From NCBI RefSeq assembly GCF_012971745.1, contig NZ_CP048834.1, positions 3,968,001 to 4,032,000 of the forward strand: a stretch of 64,000 nt of DNA, in the 5' to 3' direction. The notes below the pieces were generated by a model that worked only from the letters and a program-made list of their open reading frames with translations, was not told the DNA's origin and did not search any database. Positions 1-7,180 of the stretch are shown here, one piece after another. The translations under genes and the position numbers were made by a program. Source of the DNA: Starkeya sp. ORNL1 (lineage in GTDB: Bacteria; Pseudomonadota; Alphaproteobacteria; Rhizobiales; Xanthobacteraceae). How positions within the stretch are numbered: the first letter of the stretch is position 1; each line of letters begins with the position of its first letter.

Positions 1-1
1 C

Positions 2-322
2 ATCGTCGGCGGCAGCGTGATCAACCTGGTCAGCGGGCTGCGCGAGAATCCCGACGCCATCGCCTCGGAGTATAGCCAGCTCCGCCAGGTGCTGAAGGTG
101 CTCGTCCCGACCACGATCTACTGCTTCCTGGTCGAGCCGCTCGGCATCTACATCCCGTCGTTCCTGTTGATCGCGGTCTTCATGAAGTGGCTCGGCAAGT
201 ATAGCTGGCCCCTCACTGCCGCCATCGCCTTCGGCGTACCCGCCGCCTTCTATTTCGTCTTCGAGAAGTGGTTCCTCATCCCGCTTCCGAAGGGTCCGGT
301 CGAAGCCCTGCTCGGGCTGTGA
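2..322 (+). CDS. TctB family protein, tripartite tricarboxylate transporter small membrane subunit (5' end outside window)
   Basis: This is the C-terminal part of a small integral membrane protein; the frame is open from the first bases, so its start lies upstream. It shows two hydrophobic stretches around LVPTTIYCFLVEPLGIYIPS and the following FLLIAVFMKW segment, then AAIAFGVPAAFYFVFEKWF, the usual end of TctB/DUF1468 proteins. TctB is the poorly conserved small subunit that works with the large permease TctA and a periplasmic TctC binding protein to import carboxylates. The tctA gene follows after 60 bp. TctC is not in the window and would be expected upstream. Substrate cannot be told. Confidence 0.8.
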   Translation: MVGGSVINLVSGLRENPDAIASEYSQLRQVLKVLVPTTIYCFLVEPLGIYIPSFLLIAVFMKWLGKYSWPLTAAIAFGVPAAFYFVFEKWFLIPLPKGPVEALLGL

Positions 323-382
323 CGCCAACATAATCCAGCATGCGGGTGCGGGCCTTGCCGCCGCACCCAAGGGGAAGCGCTC

Positions 383-1891
383 ATGCTCGACAATTTCGTC
401 AATCTTTGGCACGGCTTCTACATAGCCGGCGATCCGTTCAACATCCTGCTGATGGTGGTGGGCATCCTGCTCGGCGTCATCATCGGCGTGCTGCCGGGCC
501 TGGGGGGCGCCAATGGCGTCGCCATCCTGCTGCCGCTGACCTTCTCGATGTCGCCGACCTCGGCGATCATCCTGTTGTCGTGCATCTATTGGGGCGCGCT
601 GTTCGGCGGTGCCATCACGTCGGTGCTCTTCAACATCCCTGGTGAGCCCTGGTCGGTGGCCACGACGTTCGACGGCCACCCGATGGCGCGCAACGGCCAG
701 GCAGGCGAGGCGCTTACGGCGGCCTTCACCTCCTCCTTCGTCGGCGCCTTCGTCGCCATCGTCATGATCACGCTGGTCGCTCCGCTGGTTGCCGCGTTCG
801 CGCTGCAGTTCGGCCCGGCCGAGAAGTTCGCGGTGTATTTCCTCGCCTTCTGCTCCTTCATCGGCATGAGCAAGGAACCGCCGGCCAAGACCGTGGTGTC
901 GATGATGATCGGCTTCGCGCTCGCCGCCGTCGGCCTCGACATGGTGACCGGCCAGCTCCGCCTCACCTTCGGCTCCGAGGAATTGCTGAACGGCTTCGAC
1001 TTCCTCATCGCGGTCATCGGCCTGTTCGGCATCGGCGAAATCCTGCTGACCATGGAAGAAGGGCTCGAATTCCGCGGCAAGGCGGCGAAGATCGACGCCA
1101 AGGTGGTGCTGCGCACCTGGGCGACGCTGCCGAAGTACTGGGCGACGTCGATCCGCTCCTGCATCATCGGCTGCTGGATGGGCATCACGCCCGCCGGCGC
1201 GACGCCGGCCTCCTTCATGGCCTATGGCATCGCCAAGCGCGTGTCGAAGAACGGCAAGAACTTCGGCAATGGCGAGATCGAGGGCGTGGTTGCCCCCGAG
1301 ACCGCCGCGCATGCCGCCGGCACCTCGGCGCTGCTGCCCATGCTCGCCCTCGGCGTCCCGGGTTCGCCCACCGCCGCGGTGCTGCTCGGCGGCCTGCTGA
1401 TCTGGGGCCTGCAGCCGGGTCCGATGCTCTTCGTCGAGCAGAAGGAGTTCGTGTGGGGCCTGATCGCCTCCATGTATCTCGGCAACGTCGTCGGCCTTAT
1501 CGTGGTGCTCACCACCGTGCCGATGTTCGCCGCCATCCTGCGCATCCCCTTCTCGATCATCGCCCCGGTGATCCTGGTGATCTGCGCGATCGGCGCCTAC
1601 ACGGTGAACAACAACGTCTTCGACGTGATCATGATGCTGGTGTTCGGCGTGGTCGGGTATGCCATGAAGAAGACCAACTATCCGCTGGCGCCGCTGGTGC
1701 TGGCCATCGTGCTCGGCGACAGCGCCGAGGAAGCCTTCCGTCAATCGCTGCTGGCGTCCCAGGGCTCGATCAGCATCTTCTGGTCGAACCCGCTGGTCTC
1801 CACCATCATGGCCCTGGGTCTGATCTCCCTGTTCTGGCCGATGCTGCAGAGCGCCTTCAGCAAGTTTCGCGGCGTCGCCCAGCCCGCGTGA
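383..1891 (+). CDS. Tripartite tricarboxylate transporter permease TctA
   Basis: 502 residues, full length for TctA, with about twelve hydrophobic segments. Residues 31-56 carry the family signature (GVIIGVLPGLGGANG followed by LLPLTF). A second TctA-type glycine-rich repeat lies around GVPGSPTAAVLLGGLLIWGL. The ATG is preceded by AAGGGGA, a good ribosome binding site. TctA is the large inner-membrane permease subunit and takes substrate from a TctC-type binding protein. It follows the tctB end by 60 bp, and a strong hairpin lies just after the stop, so tctB-tctA is probably the end of the operon. The carboxylate transported is unknown. The GntR gene downstream may control it, but nothing in the sequence proves this. 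Confidence 0.93.
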   Translation: MLDNFVNLWHGFYIAGDPFNILLMVVGILLGVIIGVLPGLGGANGVAILLPLTFSMSPTSAIILLSCIYWGALFGGAITSVLFNIPGEPWSVATTFDGHPMARNGQAGEALTAAFTSSFVGAFVAIVMITLVAPLVAAFALQFGPAEKFAVYFLAFCSFIGMSKEPPAKTVVSMMIGFALAAVGLDMVTGQLRLTFGSEELLNGFDFLIAVIGLFGIGEILLTMEEGLEFRGKAAKIDAKVVLRTWATLPKYWATSIRSCIIGCWMGITPAGATPASFMAYGIAKRVSKNGKNFGNGEIEGVVAPETAAHAAGTSALLPMLALGVPGSPTAAVLLGGLLIWGLQPGPMLFVEQKEFVWGLIASMYLGNVVGLIVVLTTVPMFAAILRIPFSIIAPVILVICAIGAYTVNNNVFDVIMMLVFGVVGYAMKKTNYPLAPLVLAIVLGDSAEEAFRQSLLASQGSISIFWSNPLVSTIMALGLISLFWPMLQSAFSKFRGVAQPA

Positions 1892-1916
1892 GGGCCGCGA
1901 CAGCTGAGATGACATC

Positions 1917-1948
1917 GGAGGTCCGCCGCCTCATGGCGGCGGACCTCC
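1917..1948 (+). terminator. Perfect 14-bp hairpin after tctA
   Basis: GGAGGTCCGCCGCC, a TCAT loop and its exact complement form a 14-bp stem 26 bp after the tctA stop. There is no clear T tract (GGATCG follows), so it could be a terminator, an mRNA-stabilising structure or both. The rest of 1892-2214 contains no gene that I can support. Confidence 0.6.
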
Positions 1949-2214
1949 GGATCGAAAAGGACCTTCGCACCACGAGGTCCACCGCGGCCCGGTGAGGAGC
2001 GCCAGCCCCTCACCCGATCCCCCTCCCAACGGAGAGAGGAGCTCGGGCACTCGCTCACGCGGGAACCAGCACCGGGATTGAGCCGCACAACAACAAAAGC
2101 GGCCGGCCGGCGCGGCTCCGTCGAAAGTAATGTCCGGGTTCGGGAGGCAACGCCAATGATCAACACTGCGACCGACGTATCCGTCTGGTCTCGCCGCGCG
2201 CGGATGAGGGCCGG

Positions 2215-2940
2215 ATGATGAGCTTTGAAACCCCTTTCCGCCGTGTCAGTACCGGAGCTTCCAAGCTCTCGGTAGCACCGCTCGAGGATACCTCGACCTT
2301 CAAGAACCGCGCCTACAGCGCGCTTAAGGAAGTCATCGTCTCGCTCAATATCTACGACCAGCCGCACGAGGTGCGGCTCGACGAGCGCCAGCTCGCGCAG
2401 AGTCTCGGCGTCAGCCGCACGCCGGTACGCGAGGCGATGGCCCAGCTCGAGCGCGAGGGCTTCGTCCATTCGGTGCCGCGCCGCGGCATCTATGTGGTGC
2501 GCAAGACCAAGCGCGAAGTGATCGAGATGATCCAGGTCTGGGCGGCGCTGGAAAGCCTGGCCGCGCGGCTCATCACCCAGCAATCGTCCGACGCCGAGAT
2601 CGGCCGGCTGCGCGAGATGTTCACCACCTTCGAGGATGGCCGGCTGCACGCCAAGCTCGACGAATACTCCGAGATCAATATCGAGTTCCACCAGGCGATC
2701 ATCGCCATGGGCGGCAACGGCATCCTCGTGAACCTCGCCGAGAACCTGTTCACCCATATGCGCATGATCCGCCGCAAGACGATCGGCGAGAACGACCGGG
2801 TCGAGCGCTCGATCGAGGACCATCTCGCCATCATCCAGGCGCTGGAGGCACGCGACACCGAGCGCGCCGAACTGCTGGTGCGCAATCACGCGCTCGGTCT
2901 CGCCGAGCATGTGGCGCGCAATGCCAATTACCTGGAATGA
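2215..2940 (+). CDS. GntR family transcriptional regulator with FCD ligand domain
   Basis: 241 residues. The N-terminal winged helix (about residues 35-100) has the GntR pattern, with LAQSLGVSRTPVREAMAQLE as recognition helix. It is followed by an all-helical FCD domain (about 105-235), which in this family binds an organic acid, often through a metal held by Asp and His residues. Two ATG codons stand side by side; either could be used. The gene follows the TctBA transporter with 323 bp between them and ends in a canonical terminator. FCD regulators commonly control catabolic and transporter genes, so control of tctBA or of an upstream operon is plausible but inferred. Confidence 0.9.
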   Translation: MMSFETPFRRVSTGASKLSVAPLEDTSTFKNRAYSALKEVIVSLNIYDQPHEVRLDERQLAQSLGVSRTPVREAMAQLEREGFVHSVPRRGIYVVRKTKREVIEMIQVWAALESLAARLITQQSSDAEIGRLREMFTTFEDGRLHAKLDEYSEINIEFHQAIIAMGGNGILVNLAENLFTHMRMIRRKTIGENDRVERSIEDHLAIIQALEARDTERAELLVRNHALGLAEHVARNANYLE

Positions 2941-2989
2941 GGGCCACTGCTGCCTGAAACGGGATCGACGATCCCGCATCGACCTCTCC

Positions 2990-3026
2990 CCCGGCGGGCG
3001 CCTCGGACCCGCCGGGTTCTTTTTTC
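2990..3026 (+). terminator. Rho-independent terminator of the GntR gene
   Basis: CCCGGCGGG (2990-2998) pairs exactly with CCCGCCGGG (3008-3016) across a nine-base loop and is followed by TTCTTTTTT. This is a textbook intrinsic terminator 50 bp after the regulator's stop codon. Confidence 0.9.
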
Positions 3027-3186
3027 GCACGGTCTTTTCGCCGGGCCACGGTAGCGACTGCGTGGCGCGGCCGGGAATCGATGCGGATCATTGCGCCGGC
3101 GCCGCCTTTCGGCTACCTGACGGCGAATACTCGTGCGCGAGGTGACCGCCCGCGGCCGGGTGTTTTTCTCCAGATTGATGATGCTG

Positions 3187-3234
3187 GAGCATGTTCTGAT
3201 CGCAAAAGTCGTGCAACTTTTGCGGGACATGCTC
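3187..3234. repeat. Imperfect palindromic intergenic repeat
   Basis: GAGCATGT and ACATGCTC bound an inner inverted pair, GCAAAAGT and ACTTTTGC, giving a hairpin of about 48 bp between the GntR terminator and the TerB-like gene. The outer GAGCAT ends match those of the other GAGCATTT-type palindromes in this window. It looks like a dispersed palindromic element rather than a promoter. Confidence 0.6.
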
Positions 3235-3274
3235 TCGTCGTCGCCCAACGCCTCCGCCGAGGAGCCAGGCCGGC

Positions 3275-3748
3275 ATGCTGCGCACCCTGACCGATTTCAT
3301 CGCCGAGATCGCCGGCGGGCATCGGGATGCTGCATTCGCCGAGAATGATTATCGTCTCGCCGCCGCCGCCCTGCTGGTCCATGTCGTCACCATCGATGGC
3401 GAGTTCGGCGACGCCGAGCGGGACAAGGTGCTGCGCGTGCTGGAGCATCGCTTCGATCTCGGCGTGCATGACGCCAACGCGCTGCTCGACGCCGCCATCG
3501 CCCGCGACGCCGAGGCAGTGGATCTCTACGCCTTCACCAGCGTGCTCAACCGCGCACTGGACGAGGAAGGGCGCAAGCGTGTGGTGGAGATGATGTTCGA
3601 GGTCGCCTATGCCGATGGCGGGCTGACCGAGTTCGAGGATAACCTCGTCTGGCGCGCCGCCGAGCTGCTCAACGTCTCCTCCCGCGACCGCGTGCAGATC
3701 CGCAAGAGCGTACGCGACGCCTTCGAGGATGAGGACGACGGCGCCTGA
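3275..3748 (+). CDS. TerB family tellurite-resistance-like protein
   Basis: 157 residues, all helical in appearance. It carries the two acidic TerB signatures: HVVTIDGEFGDAERDKV around residue 32 and EVAYADGGLTEFEDNL around residue 109, which resemble metal-binding loops at the starts of helices. TerB-like domains (DUF533/TerB, DjlA N-terminus) are cytoplasmic. They occur in tellurite and stress clusters and in many stand-alone proteins of unknown role. No other ter genes are in the window, so tellurite resistance should not be assumed. The ATG follows GAGGAGCCAGGCCGGC. Confidence 0.8.
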   Translation: MLRTLTDFIAEIAGGHRDAAFAENDYRLAAAALLVHVVTIDGEFGDAERDKVLRVLEHRFDLGVHDANALLDAAIARDAEAVDLYAFTSVLNRALDEEGRKRVVEMMFEVAYADGGLTEFEDNLVWRAAELLNVSSRDRVQIRKSVRDAFEDEDDGA

Positions 3749-3887
3749 GCCGTCGCGGCCGCATACCTGCGATGGTCTTAGCGCCATGATGCTTTCGTGT
3801 GCTTGAAGCCACGGCGAATCCATGTAGTTTAACCATGTTGCGGCGCGGAATCGGCCGGCGCCCGGTTACGGACGACGTTCGGCAGAC

Positions 3888-4622
3888 ATGGCGCCTTCGG
3901 TCCTGATCGTGCTCCACCAGGAGCATTCCTCGCCCGGCCGGGTCGGGCATCGCCTTACCGCTCTCGGCTTCCGCCTCGACATACGCCGCCCCTGCCTCGG
4001 CGAGCCGCTGCCGGAAACGCTGGACGAGCATGTCGGCGCCGTCATCTTCGGCGGGCCGCAGAGCGCCAATGACTGCCACGACTATGTACGGGCGGAGATC
4101 GACTGGATCGGCGTGCCGCTCAGGGAGGGCAAACCGTATCTCGGCATCTGCCTCGGCGCGCAGATGCTGGCGCGCCACCTCGGCGCCCCCGTGGCGCCGC
4201 ATCCCGAAGGTCTGGTCGAGATCGGCTATTACCCGATCCGGGCCACCGAGGCTGGCACCGGCCTGTTCGGCGCCAGTGCGGATGGTGCCGAGGTCTGGCC
4301 GGACCATGTCTATCACTGGCACCGCGAAGGTTTCGCGCTGGCCCATGGTGCCGAATTGCTGGCGCAGGGGCGCACCTTTCCCAACCAGGCATTCCGCTAC
4401 GGGCCATGCGCCTATGGCATCCAATTCCATCCGGAAGTCACGCACCAGATGATGTGCCGCTGGACCGTGAAGGGCGGCGAGCGACTCAATCTGCCGAATG
4501 CGCGGCCGCGCAGCGCACACTTCTTCGACCGGCTGCAATATGACGCCCGCGTCCGGCGCTGGCTCGATGCCTTCATCGATCACTGGGTCGCCGGCAGCCT
4601 CGCCGGACGCTTCGCCGCCTAA
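3888..4622 (+). CDS. Class I glutamine amidotransferase (GMP-synthase-like GATase domain protein)
   Basis: 244 residues forming a single class I GATase domain. The nucleophile elbow is GICLGAQ with Cys88. The His-Glu pair is in FHPEVT (His181, Glu183), and the oxyanion strand is FGGPQSAND. The catalytic triad is complete, so it should hydrolyse glutamine or act on a related gamma-glutamyl compound. There is no fused synthetase domain, and neighbours on both sides are unrelated, so the acceptor is unknown. Stand-alone members of this family are often annotated as GMP synthase-like. The gene ends just before a palindromic repeat. Confidence 0.88.
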   Translation: MAPSVLIVLHQEHSSPGRVGHRLTALGFRLDIRRPCLGEPLPETLDEHVGAVIFGGPQSANDCHDYVRAEIDWIGVPLREGKPYLGICLGAQMLARHLGAPVAPHPEGLVEIGYYPIRATEAGTGLFGASADGAEVWPDHVYHWHREGFALAHGAELLAQGRTFPNQAFRYGPCAYGIQFHPEVTHQMMCRWTVKGGERLNLPNARPRSAHFFDRLQYDARVRRWLDAFIDHWVAGSLAGRFAA

Positions 4623-4644
4623 GCAGCTAGCGGCTTCCTCACAC

Positions 4645-4748
4645 GTCATCCCGGCCGGAGCCCGCAGGGCGTAGAGCCGGGATCGTAAGACGACGATGCA
4701 CAACACCTTCTTACGATCCCGGATCGGCCTTCGGCCGTCCGGGATGAC
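4645..4748. repeat. Paired palindromic repeat (GTCATCCCGG ... CCGGGATGAC)
   Basis: The outer arms GTCATCCCGG (4645-4654) and CCGGGATGAC (4739-4748) are exact complements. Inside them, CCGGGATCGTAAGA and TCTTACGATCCCGG form a second perfect pair. The whole unit folds into a long hairpin. Elements of this kind are common between genes in Hyphomicrobiales and carry no ORF. Confidence 0.75.
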
Positions 4749-4959
4749 AACTATCGGGAGAGCATTGTCCGTCGAGCTTGGCGATCCGACCCCGATCCCA
4801 CGGCATTTACATTGCTTTTGCATCGAATCCCGCTGGTCGCGCTAGCGTTGTTTCAATCCCGCTCCGCGAGGATGAGCATTGGCGGTGGGGCCATACACGA
4901 CCGTGCGCAGACCAGGCGGGACAAACCGCCGGCGCCGCGGGCTGAAGTGGGGACAGGCA

Positions 4960-5838
4960 ATGACGGCGCTCGCTCAATACCGGATGGTGGCCGAGGCGGT
5001 TACCGCTTCGCCGGCTCGCGCCGTGCGCGAAGGTGAGGTGCGCGACGGTCTGCCTACCGAAGCGGACGCTCTCGCTCTTGAGGTGGAGGCCGCGCTCGCC
5101 GAAAACCGCATCCTGCCCTTCTACCAGCCGATGCTGGATCTCGCCTCCGGCGACATTGCCGGCTTCGAGGCGCTGGCGCGCTGGCAGCATGCCGAATTCG
5201 GCCTCGTCGAGCCGGCAGCTTTCGCCGGCGCCTTTACGCAGCCGCGCCTCGCGGTCGCCATCGGCCAGCGCATCGTGTCGCGGGTGTGCGATGACATGTG
5301 CAGTTTCGACCGCCTTGGCGCGCCGCTGCGCGAAGTGGCGCTCAATGTCTCCTATCAGGAGCTGCGCGACGGCGGCTTTGCGACGAGCCTGGCAGTGCGG
5401 CTCGGTGCCGTCGGGCTCGATCCGCGCCGCATCACCGTCGAGCTTGGACGCGGGATCGATTTCTCCGACCCGGACGACCAGCTGCCGGGCGAGATCCGCC
5501 GGCTCGCCGGGCTCGGCGTCAAGATCGCGCTCGACGATTTCGGCACCGGCTTCGCCTCGCTCACCCAGCTGCGGCGACTCAATGCCGACCGCATCAAGAT
5601 CGATCCGAGCTTTATCGCGCGGGTCGAGGATGATCCGGAGGACGCCGCCCTCGTCGCCGGCCTGATCGGCCTCGCCCATCGGCTCGGCATGAAGACGGTG
5701 GCGGAAGGTGTCGAGCGGCCGGCGCAGCTCGCCTTCCTGCGCGAGGAAGGCTGCGATTTCGCGCAAGGCTATCTGCTCGGCCGGCCGATGCCGGCGCCCG
5801 CGGTGCCGCACTTCGCCGCCGGGGTGATGGCGGCCTGA
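4960..5838 (+). CDS. EAL domain protein, probable cyclic-di-GMP phosphodiesterase
   Basis: 292 residues from the ATG at 4960, which follows GGACAGG; a TTG 81 bp upstream would add an unstructured arginine-rich leader. The EAL domain fills residues 42-285. EAL is at 70-72, and the metal and catalytic set looks intact: Asn129, Glu161, Asp192-Asp193 in LDDFGTGFASL, Lys213 in RIKIDPSFI, Glu249 in VAEGVE, and the QGYLLGRP end. It should therefore hydrolyse c-di-GMP to pGpG. There is no GGDEF, sensor or membrane segment. It lies directly before the first T3SS-associated unit, with an operator-like palindrome 12 bp after its stop, so a role in switching between motile, sessile and secreting states is possible but not shown. 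Confidence 0.88.
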   Translation: MTALAQYRMVAEAVTASPARAVREGEVRDGLPTEADALALEVEAALAENRILPFYQPMLDLASGDIAGFEALARWQHAEFGLVEPAAFAGAFTQPRLAVAIGQRIVSRVCDDMCSFDRLGAPLREVALNVSYQELRDGGFATSLAVRLGAVGLDPRRITVELGRGIDFSDPDDQLPGEIRRLAGLGVKIALDDFGTGFASLTQLRRLNADRIKIDPSFIARVEDDPEDAALVAGLIGLAHRLGMKTVAEGVERPAQLAFLREEGCDFAQGYLLGRPMPAPAVPHFAAGVMAA

Positions 5839-5849
5839 ACCTCGCCGGC

Positions 5850-5865
5850 TGTGCCGTACGTGACC
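5850..5865. promoter_or_regulatory. TGTG-N8-CACA-like operator S1, before the 5920 gene
   Basis: TGTGCCGTACGTGACC, centred 62 bp before the ATG at 5920. It shares TGTGCCGTNCGTGAC with site S2 at 24796 and the left arm with S3 at 25944; its right arm is degenerate. Proposed binding site of the Crp-like regulator encoded at 38281. Confidence 0.5.
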
Positions 5866-5919
5866 GGATTGCCGGACTGCCCGCGCTAATATTGCACGGT
5901 TCGCAGGAGGCGGACGGCG

Positions 5920-6735
5920 ATGCGGGCGGCGACACGGACCTGGACAGCACCGACGCCGGAATGGAAGCCGGAGCTCACCATCCTCGCGGATGTCTCCGCC
6001 AATTTGTTCGCCGTGTGCCTGCTCCTGCTGCTCGCGCTGTTGGCCATCGGTGCGGAACCGCCCGAGGAAGGCCCTGCCCTCCCCGCGGCGCCGATCGAAG
6101 CGGAAACCGCATTCGACGTCGTCGAGCGCGCGCCGCTCGGCGCCGGCGCCATGGTGGAACATCTGCGCGCCCGAGGCATGCCGGACACTGAGGCGATCGA
6201 CCTGTTCGCCGACGGCATCATTATCAGTGCCGGGTCCGGCGACATGAATATCCGGCCGGACACGGTGCCCGGCGCGCTGGCTGCCGCGGTGCGCGGCGTC
6301 GACCCGCGCCGTCCGGTGCGGCTCTATGTGTTCGATCCGCGCTGGTACGGCACCGTGATCGCGGCATTGCGCGAGCGTCGGCTCGTCATCACCGAATTGT
6401 CGATACCGGCGGCATTGCGGAGCCCTGACGGCGCCGGCTGGTCATCGGCCTTCCGCACGCTCGCCGCGCGCGGACTGGAGCCGGAATCGTTCCGTGCCGG
6501 CCTGGCGCAGCTTCTCGCTGGTGGCATCGGGGCGGAGGTCCGCAGTCAGAGTGGAGCGGGCGGCGGCGCGACTGCCTCTATCGCCGGCCGCTCCGGTCTC
6601 GCCGAGCGGCTCGCCGCCTGGCTCGGCGGCTTTATGGCCGTCGTCGTCCCGCTGTTCGGGCTGGCGGTGGTCCTCGCCATCGAGGCGCGCGAGCGGCGGC
6701 GCCTGATGATCCCGTTATCCGTTCCCTCTCTTTAG
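5920..6735 (+). CDS. Bitopic or bipartite membrane protein with ExbD/TolR-like N-terminus, T3SS-locus accessory
   Basis: 271 residues, not a family I can name with confidence. An N-terminal membrane segment (about 22-44) is preceded by TILADVSANLF, with Asp24 at the membrane entry, much like the ExbD/TolR/MotB pattern of an acidic residue at the start of a single helix. A mixed alpha/beta domain follows (about 60-215), then a Gly-rich stretch and a second membrane segment (about 233-254) ending in a basic tail. The start follows AGGAGG. It is co-oriented with a small gene 13 bp downstream and has operator-like site S1 upstream. With the ExbB/ExbD-like genes at 11304-12885 it may form a proton-channel complex linked to the T3SS; that is inference. 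Confidence 0.55.
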   Translation: MRAATRTWTAPTPEWKPELTILADVSANLFAVCLLLLLALLAIGAEPPEEGPALPAAPIEAETAFDVVERAPLGAGAMVEHLRARGMPDTEAIDLFADGIIISAGSGDMNIRPDTVPGALAAAVRGVDPRRPVRLYVFDPRWYGTVIAALRERRLVITELSIPAALRSPDGAGWSSAFRTLAARGLEPESFRAGLAQLLAGGIGAEVRSQSGAGGGATASIAGRSGLAERLAAWLGGFMAVVVPLFGLAVVLAIEARERRRLMIPLSVPSL

Positions 6736-6748
6736 TCCCGAGGACGCC

Positions 6749-7036
6749 ATGGCCGACACCATCCAGAAGACCAGTTCGACCCCGCTGCCGCAGCACCAGA
6801 CGGTGACCGGCCAGCAGGATCCGCTGCCGCTGAATTCCCGCGAGCAGACCGAGCGGACCGACGTCAAGCAATCGCAGAATAACGGCGAAAAGGATGCCAA
6901 GGCGTTCGCCGACTATCTCAACCAGCAGGGCATCACCACACTGGAGAAGACTCAGCAGTCCTCGGCGTATGATCCCGTCAACGATATCGGCGACAGCAGC
7001 GTCTACAAGGGCACCGGGCAGTCCGGGCCGGTGTGA
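6749..7036 (+). CDS. Small hydrophilic Gln/Ser/Thr-rich protein, candidate secreted T3SS accessory
   Basis: 95 residues, no signal peptide and no membrane segment. The N-terminal third is rich in Gln, Thr, Ser and Pro, as T3SS secretion signals often are. A short helical section follows (KDAKAFADYLNQQGITTLEK) and the tail is again disordered. The ATG follows GAGGAC. It is 13 bp behind the 5920 gene, so the two are almost certainly cotranscribed. I do not recognise a family. It could be a secreted protein, a needle-like or regulatory peptide, or a partner of the 5920 membrane protein. Confidence 0.6.
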   Translation: MADTIQKTSSTPLPQHQTVTGQQDPLPLNSREQTERTDVKQSQNNGEKDAKAFADYLNQQGITTLEKTQQSSAYDPVNDIGDSSVYKGTGQSGPV

Positions 7037-7057
7037 CGACGGGTTGTCCTGCTTCAA

Positions 7058-7157
7058 CATCCTTCGAGGCTCGCTGCGCGAGCACCTCACGATGAGGTTC
7101 CATCTTAGTACGACCTTATCCTGAGGTGCCCGGCAAGGCCGGGCCTCGAAGGATGCT
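7058..7157. repeat. Paired palindromic repeat, family A copy 1
   Basis: CATCCTTCGAGG and CCTCGAAGGATG bound two shorter hairpins (GCTCGCTGCGCGAGC and GCCCGGCAAGGCCGGGC). It belongs to the same family as the units at 35422, 50541 and 54896. It separates the convergent 6749 and sctC genes. Confidence 0.75.
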
Positions 7158-7180
7158 CAAGCAATGCGCCACCACTCCCC

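Noticed and set aside
1949..2214. Small RNA or riboswitch before the GntR gene
   Set aside because: No conserved motif or strong structure beyond the hairpin at 1917 was seen.
1741..3030. A 429-residue minus-strand frame spanning tctA end, the hairpin and the GntR gene
   Set aside because: It runs through two identified genes and a terminator on the other strand and has no recognisable domain.
4807..6162. A 451-residue minus-strand frame opposite the EAL gene
   Set aside because: Shadow of a gene with complete catalytic motifs.
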